The notes under the pieces were generated by a model. The model had not been told where the DNA came from. It made no database searches and worked only from the letters and a program-made list of their open reading frames with translations. This document shows positions 8,702-17,848 of a stretch of DNA of 64,000 nucleotides, piece by piece. Location: NCBI GenBank assembly GCA_050013235.1, contig JBEKFQ010000014.1, positions 3,576 to 67,575 on the forward strand, written 5' to 3'. The stretch's first letter is position 1; each line of letters opens with the position of its first letter. Position numbers and translations under genes: made by a program. This DNA is from RH-AL1 sp050013235 (GTDB lineage Bacteria; Pseudomonadota; Alphaproteobacteria; Rhizobiales; Beijerinckiaceae).

Positions 8702-8860
8702 CGCACCTTCATAAAAGGTGCTGCCTTTTCCTGGACATGCTCGAGCGCATCGCGATATTTCGAGACTTCGCGAAGGCGCGATCTCGCATAATATGCCGTG
8801 CTAGAGCGCGTTCCGCCCCGGCGATAAGAACGCGCGCGCTTTAACGAGAAGGTGGAGCAT

Positions 8861-8972
8861 GCCCCCGGTCACAAAAGTCTGCAACTTTTGTGGGACATGT
8901 TGTACTCGCACTCTTTAATGGAAGCGAGCGCGGGTTCCCGGTCACGAAAGTCCATAACTTTCGTGGGAGCAT
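8861..8972. repeat. Two similar hairpins with a compensatory base change
   Basis: Two units of about 39 bases, 73 apart. Unit 1 (8861-8899) has the stem CACAAAAGT/ACTTTTGTG (8870-8878, 8884-8892). Unit 2 (8934-8972) has CACGAAAGT/ACTTTCGTG (8943-8951, 8957-8965). Both loops are 5 bases. The A-T pair of one is a G-C pair in the other, which keeps pairing. Flanks CCCGGT and GTGGGA are shared. They sit just before the ribosome site of the large fusion gene. Confidence 0.7.
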
Positions 8973-8991
8973 GCTCTCGAGAGGAACCAAT

Positions 8992-11900
8992 ATGAGCAGC
9001 CACCTGCTGAGAAGCCGGACATTCGCACCCTTGTTTTGGTGTCAGGCTCTTTCCGCCTTCAACGATACCTATTTGAAGACGGCATTGACCTTCCTCGTCA
9101 TCGCCACGCTGCCGGAGAATCAAGCCGGGCTGCTGGTTCAGCTGGCCCTTGCGGTCTTCATGGCGCCCACCTTCATCTTTTCGGCGCTCGGCGGCGAATG
9201 GGCCGACCGTTACGACAAGGCCTTGATGGCGCGCCGGCTGAAACTCGGGGAATTCGCGGCCGTCGGCATCGCGGTCATCGGCTTTCTCTTGCCCTCCTTG
9301 CCGCTTCTCTTTCTCGCCTTGTTTTGTTTCGGACTGATTTCGGCGCTGTTTGGCCCGATCAAATACGGCATTCTTCCCGACCTTCTCGCGACGCATGACA
9401 TTCCCGCGGGCAACGCTTTCGTCGAGGGCGCGACCTTTATCGCGGTGATCGGCGGCACGTTCATGGGCGGCATGGCCTCGCGGGAGGGCGGCGGCGCGGC
9501 ATGGTTCTGCGCGCTGCTGGTCTTATTTTCCGCCGCGTGCTGGATTTCGAGCCTGCTCATTCCCCGCACCGGCGAGGCGGCGCCGGGTCTGCGGATCGAG
9601 CCCAACGTCCTCCTCTCCACAAAGCACCTCCTAAAGGACTTATGGAGCAATACGCGGCTCTGGCGCGGCGGGATCATCGTCAGCATGTTCTGGCTCGTGG
9701 GCGCCGTCGTCATGGCGCTTCTGCCTGGACTTGTGAGAAATACCCTGGGCGTGGACAATACCGTCTTCAATATTTACCTCGCGCTGTTCGCGGCGGGCAT
9801 CGGCCTCGGCTCGGCATTGGCCTCATGGTTGCTCGATGGCCGCATCATGCTTCTGCCGACCCCCTTGGCCGCCGTGATGCTCGGGCTTATTTCGATTGAT
9901 CTCGGACTAACCTTGCTGGGCGCCACCCCGCATGCCCCGGCGATGGGTGCTTACGATTTTTTTCGCACCGGCCAAGCCTGGCACGTGGGACTGGATCTCC
10001 TGGCCATTACGATTTGCGGCGGTCTCTTCGTCGTGCCGGCCTTCGCGGCGGTGCAGATCTGGGCCGAGCCCGGCCACCGCGCCCGGATTATCGCGGCGGT
10101 CAATGTTCTCTCCGCCGCATTCATGGTGGCAGGCGCCGTGGCTGTGGGGTTGTTGCAGGCGGCGGGCCTCTCCAACGGCGGAATCTTCATTCTGATCGGC
10201 GTTGTGTCCGTTGGCGCGTCCGCTTGGATTTTCGCGGTTTTGCCGGCCAATCCGCTGCAGGATCTCGCTGCTCTGATGTTTCGCCTGGTTTATAGCTTGG
10301 ATGTGCGAGGGCACGAAAATATCGCGAAGGCCGGCCCCAACGCCGTCATCGTGATGAACCATACGAGTTTCCTCGATGCCGCCGCGCTCTTCAGCGTGCT
10401 GGATAACGAGGCCGTCTTCGCCGTCGACACGTTCATCGCCGAGCGCTGGTGGCTCAAGCCGCTGCTGAAATTTGCCGACACCATCCCGGTCGATCCCACC
10501 AATCCGCTTGCGATTCGCGCGCTGATCCATGCGGCTCAAGCCGGCAAGACCCTGGTGATTTTTCCCGAGGGGCGCCTGACCCGCACCGGAAGTTTGATGA
10601 AAATCTACGATGGCGCGGGACTGATCGCCGTCCACGCCGGCCTGCCGGTCGTCTCCATCCGCATTCAAGGGACGGAGCCAACCCACTTTTCCGTCCTCAC
10701 CGATGCGCAGGTGCGCCGCCGCTGGTTCAACAAAATTACCATCACCATTCTCGAGCCCCGCGAGCTGAAGCTGCCGGATAACTTGCGGGGACGCGCCTTG
10801 CGGCAGGCGGCGGACTCGGCGCTCTATGAAATCATGTCGGAGACGGTGTTTCGTACCACGCCCATCGACCGCACGCTCTTCGAGGCCGTCGTTGCCGCCG
10901 CCCGCGAGCACGGACCGGAACGTGTCGCGCTGGAAGACCCCACTTCGGGCACGATGACCTACAAGCGTCTGCTGATGGGAGCGCGTATTCTCGGGCGTAA
11001 GCTCGGCTCCCTTGCCTCGCCGGGCGGCGCGATTGGCGTCATGTTGCCCTCGTCCAATGGCGCGGTCGTCACCATCTTGGGGCTCGTGTCGGCGGGGCGC
11101 GTGCCGGCCATGGTCAATTTCACCGCGGGGGCCGGCGCCATCAAAGCAGCGGGAACCGTCGCGGCTTTCGATACGATCGTGACCTCCCGCGCTTTTGTCG
11201 CCAAGGCGCGCTACGAAACGCTGGTGGCGGAACTGGAGAAGAGTTTTTCGCTGGTCTATCTCGAGGATCTCCAACCACGGATCACCCGTTGGGACAAGCT
11301 CGATGGTTTGCTCCGCCACCGCAAGGCCCTGGCCCGGCGCTGCGCCGGCGATGCCGCCGCGATCCTCTTCACCTCGGGCTCCGAGGGCGCGCCGAAAGGT
11401 GTCGTTCTGTCCCATCGCAATATGCTTTCCAATGCTGCGCAGGCCAAGGCCGTGGTCGATTTCGGGCGCGAAGACAAAGTCTTCAATGTCTTGCCGGTGT
11501 TTCACGCCTTTGGCCTGACGATCGGGCTCGCGATTCCGCTCGTTCACGGCGTGCCGGTGTATCTCTACCCGTCGCCGCTGCATTTCCGGATCGTGCCGGA
11601 ACTCATCTACATCACCAACGCCACCATTCTCTTCGGCACGGACACATTTTTGACGGGCTATGGACGGGCCGCGAACCCTTACGATCTCCGCTCGCTACGC
11701 TATGTCATGGCCGGCGCCGAGCCGGTGCGGGCGGTGACGCGGGCGGTTTGGATGGAGAAATTCGGGCTGCGCATTCTCGAAGGCTATGGCGTCACCGAGA
11801 CCGCGCCGGTGCTCGCGCTGAATACGCCGATGTTCAACAGATACGGATCGGTTGGACGCCTGATGCCGGGGATGGAGGCGCGGCTGGAACCGGTCGAGGG

Positions 11901-12396
11901 GATCGAGGAAGGCGGGCGCCTGCAAGTGCGCGGGCCGAATGTGATGTTGGGCTATCTCAAGGTGGACGAGCCAGGCAGCATCCAGCCTGTCGAGGGCGAG
12001 TGGTACGATACCGGCGATATCGTCACGATCGATGCTCAGAGCTTCATCACGATCAAGGGCCGGGCGAAGCGCTTCGCCAAGGTCGCGGGGGAGATGATTT
12101 CGCTGGCCGCCGTCGAGGTTTTAGCCGGTGAGCTCTGGCCCGGGGAACTCTCCGGCGCCGTATTCATGCCGGACGTCCGGCGCGGCGAGAAGATCGTCCT
12201 GGTGACGCAAGCGACCAACGCCACGCGCGCCGATTTCGCGGCCTACGCCCGCGATCAAGGCGCGCATGAGCTGCTGGTGCCAGCCGAGGTCGTCACCGTG
12301 CCCCACGTGCCATTGCTTGGAAGCGGCAAGGTCGATCTTCCCGCCGTGAAACGGCTCGTCGAGGAACGCGAGGCGCAAAAAGCCGCGGCGGCGTGA
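8992..12396 (+). CDS. Trifunctional MFS transporter / acyltransferase / acyl-ACP synthetase (LplT-Aas type fusion)
   Basis: A 1134-residue protein joining three parts. Residues about 1-420 are a 12-segment MFS transporter like lysophospholipid flippase LplT (FWCQALSAFNDTYLKTAL). Residues about 440-630 are a PlsC-type acyltransferase with the HX4D motif at H457/D462 (NHTSFLD) and FPEGRLTRTG. Residues about 655-1130 are an AMP-forming acyl-CoA/ACP synthetase (TSGSEGAPKG from about 794, YGVTETAPVLA). Together these fit uptake of lysophospholipid, activation of a fatty acid and re-acylation at the inner membrane. In E. coli the work is shared by two proteins, LplT and Aas. Start: ATG after GAGAGGA. 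An upstream frame extends to 8890 but runs through the hairpins. Confidence 0.88.
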   Translation: MSSHLLRSRTFAPLFWCQALSAFNDTYLKTALTFLVIATLPENQAGLLVQLALAVFMAPTFIFSALGGEWADRYDKALMARRLKLGEFAAVGIAVIGFLLPSLPLLFLALFCFGLISALFGPIKYGILPDLLATHDIPAGNAFVEGATFIAVIGGTFMGGMASREGGGAAWFCALLVLFSAACWISSLLIPRTGEAAPGLRIEPNVLLSTKHLLKDLWSNTRLWRGGIIVSMFWLVGAVVMALLPGLVRNTLGVDNTVFNIYLALFAAGIGLGSALASWLLDGRIMLLPTPLAAVMLGLISIDLGLTLLGATPHAPAMGAYDFFRTGQAWHVGLDLLAITICGGLFVVPAFAAVQIWAEPGHRARIIAAVNVLSAAFMVAGAVAVGLLQAAGLSNGGIFILIGVVSVGASAWIFAVLPANPLQDLAALMFRLVYSLDVRGHENIAKAGPNAVIVMNHTSFLDAAALFSVLDNEAVFAVDTFIAERWWLKPLLKFADTIPVDPTNPLAIRALIHAAQAGKTLVIFPEGRLTRTGSLMKIYDGAGLIAVHAGLPVVSIRIQGTEPTHFSVLTDAQVRRRWFNKITITILEPRELKLPDNLRGRALRQAADSALYEIMSETVFRTTPIDRTLFEAVVAAAREHGPERVALEDPTSGTMTYKRLLMGARILGRKLGSLASPGGAIGVMLPSSNGAVVTILGLVSAGRVPAMVNFTAGAGAIKAAGTVAAFDTIVTSRAFVAKARYETLVAELEKSFSLVYLEDLQPRITRWDKLDGLLRHRKALARRCAGDAAAILFTSGSEGAPKGVVLSHRNMLSNAAQAKAVVDFGREDKVFNVLPVFHAFGLTIGLAIPLVHGVPVYLYPSPLHFRIVPELIYITNATILFGTDTFLTGYGRAANPYDLRSLRYVMAGAEPVRAVTRAVWMEKFGLRILEGYGVTETAPVLALNTPMFNRYGSVGRLMPGMEARLEPVEGIEEGGRLQVRGPNVMLGYLKVDEPGSIQPVEGEWYDTGDIVTIDAQSFITIKGRAKRFAKVAGEMISLAAVEVLAGELWPGELSGAVFMPDVRRGEKIVLVTQATNATRADFAAYARDQGAHELLVPAEVVTVPHVPLLGSGKVDLPAVKRLVEEREAQKAAAA

Positions 12397-12407
12397 GGAG
12401 GCTTTTT
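12377..12407 (+). terminator. Possible terminator overlapping the end of the fusion gene
   Basis: AAAAAGCC (12377-12384) pairs with GGCTTTTT (12400-12407) around a 15-base GC-rich loop that contains the stop codon. The T-run forms the end of the stem, as in some bidirectional Rho-independent terminators. Confidence 0.35.
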
Positions 12408-12627
12408 CGGATAGGGGTCGATTTCGAACGGATGGTGCTCGCCAATTTGCGGGCGCGCCGACGCGTTAGGGCCGGAAGGGGATGGGAGCAGACGTTCAAG
12501 CGATGCGGCATCTATGTCTATTTTGCGCCATAAGCGGAAGTTCGGCGTTGGCTTAACGAACCCGTGCCTTCGGCGGCAAGCGGCCATCCGCCTTGGTCCA
12601 GTTGATGGCGCGGCGACGCCTGCCGGC

Positions 12628-13872
12628 TCAAGTCTGCGGCGGCGCGGCCTTGCTTTCAGCGGTTTCGGGCATCCGAAGCGCGAAGACGGCGAAAGCCACC
12701 GAAGCGGCGGCGCCCAAGGTGAGAAAGGCGGCACTGTAGCCAAAGTGATCGACGATGATGCCGGCGGCGAGCCCGCTCAGCGAAGCGCCGATTCCCTGCA
12801 TTGTGGCGACCGCGCCCTGGGCCAGATTGTAGCGACCGGTGCCACGCATGATGTCGGCAATGACCAGCGGCGTCAGCGCGCCAAAAATGCCGGCGCCGAC
12901 GCCGTCAAGTATCTGAACGCCGATAAGCCAGAAACTATTGTCGGAGAACGTATAGAGCGCCGCGCGGATCGGTAGGATGGCGAAACCTGCGAGAAACAGC
13001 GGTTTGCGGCCCCAGACATCCGCCTTGCGCCCCACCAGCAAGGCAATTGGCAGCATCACCATTTGGGCGGCGACGATGCAGGACGACATCATCGCCGTCG
13101 CTTCCTTCGGATAGGCGGCGGCGAGCTTTTGGCCGACCAGCGGCAGCAAAGCCGCATTGGCGAAATGAAACAGCATGGCGCAGACAGCGAAAATGACCAG
13201 CGGCCGAGTTTTGAGCAGGATGGCATAATCGGCGGCGCTGGCTGGACCAGTCGTCGCGCCGGAGGCCGGTTCCAGGTCTCTGGCCCTATCGTTGTCAATT
13301 GCTTTGGCGGGAATGGAGAGAACGGCGACCGCGCTGAGAGCCGCGAAGACGGGCGCCAGCAGAAATACGGCGCGCTGGGAAAAGATATAGCCGACCGCGC
13401 CCGCAGCTACGGCTATAGCGACATTGCCGGCATGGTCGAAGGCGGAGTTACGCCCCATCCGCCGCGCCAGTTTTTCGCGCGCATAAAGCCCAAGGGTCAG
13501 CGCCGCGATAGCCGGACCGAAAACGTCGCCGACCACCGCCATCAGGCTGTTGGCGAGCAGAACCGGCCAAAAATAGGGCCATGCGAAAATGACGCCGCCG
13601 CCAAGGCCCAGAACCGCCAATGCCAGCACAATCATGCCGCGTTTGGAGCGGGTCTCGTCGATCGCGGCGCCGATGGGCGTCTGGACGGCGATGCCAAGCA
13701 GACCGGCGATCGTCGTCACCACGCCGACCTGCGACTGGCTCCAATGCTGCTGGCTGACCAGAAAAACGTTGAGGAACGGCCCGAAGGCGCCGCGCACGTC
13801 GGCCAGCAGGAAGTTGACGGCGTCGAGCGAGAGCGGGTTGAACGATTTGGTCCTGGCCGATGTCACAGCCAT
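12628..13872 (-). CDS. MFS transporter
   Basis: A 414-residue major facilitator protein with about 12 membrane segments. The loop 2-3 motif appears as PIGAAIDETRSKRGM, and GRKADVWGRKPLF occupies the equivalent place in the second half. A substrate cannot be read from the sequence. The early VRGAFGPFLNVFL stretch is typical of a family of uncharacterised proteobacterial MFS proteins. The ATG at 13872 overlaps the last 10 bases of the upstream permease gene (sequence ATGGCTGTGA), so the pair is co-transcribed and probably translationally coupled. The frame stays open to 13938, but that would run deep into the permease. Confidence 0.85.
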   Translation of the reverse strand: MAVTSARTKSFNPLSLDAVNFLLADVRGAFGPFLNVFLVSQQHWSQSQVGVVTTIAGLLGIAVQTPIGAAIDETRSKRGMIVLALAVLGLGGGVIFAWPYFWPVLLANSLMAVVGDVFGPAIAALTLGLYAREKLARRMGRNSAFDHAGNVAIAVAAGAVGYIFSQRAVFLLAPVFAALSAVAVLSIPAKAIDNDRARDLEPASGATTGPASAADYAILLKTRPLVIFAVCAMLFHFANAALLPLVGQKLAAAYPKEATAMMSSCIVAAQMVMLPIALLVGRKADVWGRKPLFLAGFAILPIRAALYTFSDNSFWLIGVQILDGVGAGIFGALTPLVIADIMRGTGRYNLAQGAVATMQGIGASLSGLAAGIIVDHFGYSAAFLTLGAAASVAFAVFALRMPETAESKAAPPQT

Positions 13873-15215
13873 AGCCAAAGCGTCCCGATCAACAGGGTGA
13901 TGAGCGTCAATGGCGCCCCGATCTTGAAATAATCCCAAAACGAAATCGTCACGCCGGACGCGCTGGCGCGCTGCACGACGATCAGATTAGCGATGGAGCC
14001 CAGCACGGTGAAATTACCCGCAAGCGTCGACGCCATTGCGACAACAAGCCAGGCTTTGTCCGGGTTGCGCAGCGGTTCGACAAACGGCTTCAGCATCAGC
14101 ACCGCCGGGACATTGCTGACAATGTTGGAAAGGACCGCCGTGACGGCGCTGAGGGCCGGTATCTGATCGAGATGCAACCGAACAACGCCGGCGATGAGGT
14201 CTGGGGTAAGCAGGGCGCGCTGCGCGCCGGCGACGATGATGAACAGCCCGGCGAACATCAGCAGCAGCGACCAGTCGATCTGCGCATAAATCCGGTGGCT
14301 TTTCACTCGCCGGGTCAGCAGCAGCAGTCCGCCGATGATGATCGCCGCCTTGGCTGGCGCGACTCCGGCAAAAAAGGCCGCGATCAGGATCAAGGTCGCG
14401 AGCGCCGCCCGGACCACGAGAAAGCGATTGAACGTGACCTTTATCGGCGCCGCCTCAAGCCGCGCGGCCCCGATAAATTCGTCGCGATTGAAAAGGGCGA
14501 TCAGCGCAACCGTCAAAACCAACCCGACCAGCGCGATCGGCGCCAGGGCGAAGGCGAATTTTGCATAGGGGATATGCGAGAAGCTGCCGATCATGATGTT
14601 CTGCGGATTGCCAGTGATCGTCGCGGTTGACCCGATATTCGACGCCATGGCCATGGCCAGCAGATAGGGAATTGGCCGACGTCCGAGCGCCAGCGTCAAT
14701 TCCAGCACTAGCGGGGTCAGCACCAGACAGATCGCATCATTGACCAGAAAGGCGGAAAAAATGCCGGAGGTCGCGACGATCGCGCCGAGCAGGACCATCG
14801 GGCGCCGCGCATGCGCCATGATCCAGGCGTTGGCGAGGGCGAAGAAGCCCGACAGCCGCAGACTGGCGACGACGATCATCATGCCGAGCAACAGAGTGAT
14901 CGTATCGAGGTCCACAGCCCGATAGGCGTCTTCCATCGACAAGGCGCCGGACGCGACCATCAGCCCGGCGCCGACCAGAGCGATGCCGGCGCGGTCAATG
15001 CTCAGGCCTGGAATCCGGCCCAAAGCCAAGGCGAGATAGCTTCCCGTAAAGATGACGCCGGCGGCGATCTTTTTGCTTTCCCCGCCGATTGGGTCGCCGG
15101 TGGGCAGAAGCGCCGGAGCGAGCGCTGCGACGAGGGCCATCGCCACCACGATCCCCACCAGCAGGACGCTTAAGGCGATCGGCCAGCGGTTTCGATCGGG
15201 GGTTTTCTGACGCAT
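13863..15215 (-). CDS. Anion permease of the ArsB/NhaD (CitMHS) superfamily
   Basis: A 450-residue inner-membrane protein with about 11-12 hydrophobic segments. Family signs are the paired re-entrant regions SAFLVNDAICLVLTPLVLEL and NIVSNVPAVLMLKP, with SNIGSTATITGNPQNIMIG between them. Such proteins move arsenite, dicarboxylates or other anions, driven by ions. No ars or citrate genes lie beside it, so the substrate is open. It is the first gene of a two-gene unit with the MFS transporter. Confidence 0.88.
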   Translation of the reverse strand: MRQKTPDRNRWPIALSVLLVGIVVAMALVAALAPALLPTGDPIGGESKKIAAGVIFTGSYLALALGRIPGLSIDRAGIALVGAGLMVASGALSMEDAYRAVDLDTITLLLGMMIVVASLRLSGFFALANAWIMAHARRPMVLLGAIVATSGIFSAFLVNDAICLVLTPLVLELTLALGRRPIPYLLAMAMASNIGSTATITGNPQNIMIGSFSHIPYAKFAFALAPIALVGLVLTVALIALFNRDEFIGAARLEAAPIKVTFNRFLVVRAALATLILIAAFFAGVAPAKAAIIIGGLLLLTRRVKSHRIYAQIDWSLLLMFAGLFIIVAGAQRALLTPDLIAGVVRLHLDQIPALSAVTAVLSNIVSNVPAVLMLKPFVEPLRNPDKAWLVVAMASTLAGNFTVLGSIANLIVVQRASASGVTISFWDYFKIGAPLTLITLLIGTLWLWL

Positions 15216-15551
15216 GGGAGATGATACCGGCTAAACCGCGCGCCGTCTCGAAGCCAATGCCGAGTAATCCAATCGCGTGAGTCGCCGGATCGGTCGCGAG
15301 GTCGGATAAGGCCGAACATCCGTCCAATGGCAACTTTGAGCCGTTGTTCGACGTGTCGGGCAGGATTGGCAAATGGCTGCCTTGGGTCAGAACGGACGTT
15401 GACCAGGTCGGGCGCGAATGACCGACAGGCCGCCAAGCCGCCATCGAAATCACCCGCGAGCCGATCCGAACAACGGCTCCCCATCCTCAACCTTCGCCCC
15501 CTCCCTTCGCGGAGAAAGCCAGGGCCCCGTCTCTGTCCCCCCAACCACCCC
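15216..15551. other. Intergenic region, nothing recognised
   Basis: About 336 bases between the stop of the small secreted protein gene and the start of the permease gene, both on the reverse strand. It presumably holds the permease promoter. No hairpin, repeat or small gene was convincing. Confidence 0.4.
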
Positions 15552-15992
15552 TCAATCGATATCGTAGCTGCACGCCAGCGCGGCACGCCGGCCTTCCCGG
15601 CGGCAGACGACGGGCGGCGGCGGCGTCGTCAGATCGGCGAAGAACGAATCGAAAAAATAGGCCGGCGCCGGGACGATGGGACGGGGCTGTGGGAACGGGC
15701 CGGACAAAGGTTGCACGAGCCGGATGCCGGCCAGGACCGGCCGCGCGAGCTTGGCATAGCCATGCCGCCGGACTCGCTGGGAATGGAGGGGCTTCGCTAC
15801 CGTCCCGGTCCGCGCTTTCGCGGGAACGTCGAGAATCGGGGCGGGCTCGCCGATCCCCTCGATGATTTTCGTCGCGCCGGACGAGGCGGGCTGCGCCAGC
15901 ACCATGGCGGGCTGAGCCAGAAAAAGGGCTGCGGCGAAAGCGGCGGCCGGGGACAAGTAGCGCGGAACCTTCGTCCCGTTTGTCGCGCGCAT
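15552..15992 (-). CDS. Small secreted protein of unknown function
   Basis: A 146-residue protein whose ATG at 15992 follows a very strong ribosome site (GGGGGGAG, 5 bases before). An ATG further up (16007) lies before that site and is less likely. Residues 1-34 form a signal peptide (SPAAAFAAALFLAQPAMVLA), so the product is exported. The mature protein is basic and Pro-rich, with PQPRPIVPAPAYFFDSFFA in the middle and a C-terminal pair of cysteines (VVCRREGRRAALACSYDID) that could form a disulfide. No family recognised. Confidence 0.65.
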   Translation of the reverse strand: MRATNGTKVPRYLSPAAAFAAALFLAQPAMVLAQPASSGATKIIEGIGEPAPILDVPAKARTGTVAKPLHSQRVRRHGYAKLARPVLAGIRLVQPLSGPFPQPRPIVPAPAYFFDSFFADLTTPPPPVVCRREGRRAALACSYDID

Positions 15993-16153
15993 AAAAACTC
16001 CCCCCAAATCGACCCGTGCTTCTTAAGGGATTCGCGCGCAAAAGCGGAGTCCTAACTCAAAATTGCCGTTTTGCGCCTTTGGCATCCCGCCCCGCCTCTT
16101 TATAAGGGCAGCGGAACGCGACGGCGGGCTTTCACTTGAGACAAGCGAGATCA

Positions 16154-17557
16154 ATGAACATTCTATCGCGCCCGCCAGCCAAGCCGCCGACTCCCGGTCA
16201 TCATGGCGCGGGTCCGCGCGTGCGCGACGTGCCCGGTGTCTTCCTCACGGGCTCGACGATGCGCCATGTGCTCGTCATGTCCGCGGCCGGGGCGGCCGGG
16301 CTCGTGTCGGTGTTTTTCGTCGATTTCCTCTCGCTCCTCTACGTGTCGCGTCTCGGCGACGCGAGCCTGACGGCCGCGGTCGGCTATGCCTCGCAGATCA
16401 TCTTTTTGGTGATCTCCCTCAATATCGGCTTTTCCATCGCGATCGGCGCGCTGGTTTCACGCGCGCTGGGGGCGGGCGACCGGCCGCGCGCGCGCCGTCT
16501 CGCGTTCTCCGGCATTATGCACATGGCCGTGGTCTCCGGGGGCCTGAGCCTTTTGGCGATGCCCTTCACGCATGAGATTCTCGGACTTCTCGGCGCCAAG
16601 GGCGCGGCCTTGGAGGCGGGGACGACTTATCTGCGGCTCGTGCTACCCGCCGGCGTTTGCCTCGGCCTCGGCATGGGATTTTCCAGCGTCTTGCGCGCCG
16701 CGGGCGATGCGAGGCGGGCCATGTATGTGACGCTTGGCGGCGCCATCGTCACCGCCTGTCTCGATCCCATTTTCATCTTCGGGCTTCATCTCGGGCTTTA
16801 CGGGGCGGGATCGGTTCTCGTGATCTCGCGCTTCGTCCTGATGGGGATCGGCTGGCACGGCGCGGTCAAGGTGCACGATCTCGTCGCCCGGCCTAGGCTC
16901 CGGCCGGTCATCGAAGACCTCAAGCCGATGATGACCATCGCCGTGCCCGCCATTCTGACCAATCTGGCGACGCCGGTCTCCAGCATTTACATCATGCGGA
17001 TCGTCTCGCAATTCGGCCAGGAGACCATCGCGGCCTTTGCCATCATCGACCGGGTGACGCCCTTGGCTTTCGGGGCCTTGTTCGCTTTGTCGGGATCGGT
17101 CGGGCCGGTCATGGGGCAGAATTTCGGGGCGCGCCGGTTTGGCCGGGTGCGCCAGGTCCTGACGGACTGCCTGATCTTGTCGGCGGGATATGTGGTGCTC
17201 GTCTCGGCGGCGCTGTGGCTTTTGTCGCCGGTCCTCGCCATCCTGTTCGGCGCCAAGGGCGAGACCGCGTCGATGCTGCGCTTTTTCTGCACCTATGGCG
17301 GCATTCTCTGGTTTTTCCTCGGCGGCATATTCGTCGCCAACGCGGCCTTCAACAATCTCAACGCGCCCTATCTGTCGACGGTCTTCAATTGGGGACGGGC
17401 GACACTCGGCACCATTCCTTTCGTGACGTTTGGGGCGGCGCATTTCGGTCCCGAAGGCGGATATGCCGGAATCATGGCCGGAGCGGCGTTGTTCGGCGTG
17501 GTCGCCGTTGGAGCGGCCTACCTCGTGATCGCGCGGCTTTCCCGCGTGCCGGTCTAA
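16154..17557 (+). CDS. MATE-family multidrug/toxin efflux pump
   Basis: A 467-residue inner-membrane protein with the 12-segment MATE layout. After a Pro-rich cytoplasmic N-terminus it reads MSAAGAAGLVSVFFVDFLSL, then AAVGYASQIIFLVISLNIGF, and in the second half the matching GALFALSGSVGPVMGQNFGA. It exports cationic drugs or metabolites against Na+ or H+. Start: ATG at 16154; a TTG at 16136 adds six residues. No regulator is adjacent. A palindromic repeat begins at the stop codon. Confidence 0.9.
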   Translation: MNILSRPPAKPPTPGHHGAGPRVRDVPGVFLTGSTMRHVLVMSAAGAAGLVSVFFVDFLSLLYVSRLGDASLTAAVGYASQIIFLVISLNIGFSIAIGALVSRALGAGDRPRARRLAFSGIMHMAVVSGGLSLLAMPFTHEILGLLGAKGAALEAGTTYLRLVLPAGVCLGLGMGFSSVLRAAGDARRAMYVTLGGAIVTACLDPIFIFGLHLGLYGAGSVLVISRFVLMGIGWHGAVKVHDLVARPRLRPVIEDLKPMMTIAVPAILTNLATPVSSIYIMRIVSQFGQETIAAFAIIDRVTPLAFGALFALSGSVGPVMGQNFGARRFGRVRQVLTDCLILSAGYVVLVSAALWLLSPVLAILFGAKGETASMLRFFCTYGGILWFFLGGIFVANAAFNNLNAPYLSTVFNWGRATLGTIPFVTFGAAHFGPEGGYAGIMAGAALFGVVAVGAAYLVIARLSRVPV

Positions 17558-17602
17558 GCATGTCCCGAAAAAGTTGCGGATTTTTTCGATCGAGGACATG
17601 CT
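17557..17602. repeat. Palindromic repeat AGCATGTCC/GGACATGCT, copy 1
   Basis: Arms AGCATGTCC and GGACATGCT enclose GAAAAA and TTTTTC segments that pair in turn. It starts at the last base of the MATE stop codon. Nearly the same sequence occurs at 24417-24461. Similar elements are common between Rhizobiales genes and may work as terminators here. Confidence 0.7.
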
Positions 17603-17848
17603 TGTCTTACGACTTTGATGTCCCGAACGCGCTCTCGGCAGATTTGTCCCTGCTCGAGCAGTCCCGAGCAGGCGCGGGACGCCGCCAATTCCTTGCCCAC
17701 GCCACAATGCGGGATTCAATTGACGCAACTGTCTTGCCGCGTCCCTCGCGAGGCTTCGAGAGCCCGCCCTAAAGGCATAGGTACGAAAAACGGAAGCCGC
17801 GTTATCATTTGCAACAACATTCGAGCCGGAATGGGAGCTCTGCCACCT

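Noticed and set aside
8861..8972. Known riboswitch class
   Set aside because: Two simple hairpins without a conserved junction or core of any riboswitch I know.
9907..11583. A 558-codon frame antisense to the acyltransferase fusion, and similar ones opposite ilvD (6217-7497) and the MATE gene (16643-17917)
   Set aside because: The opposite strand carries unmistakable family motifs throughout, and these frames show none.
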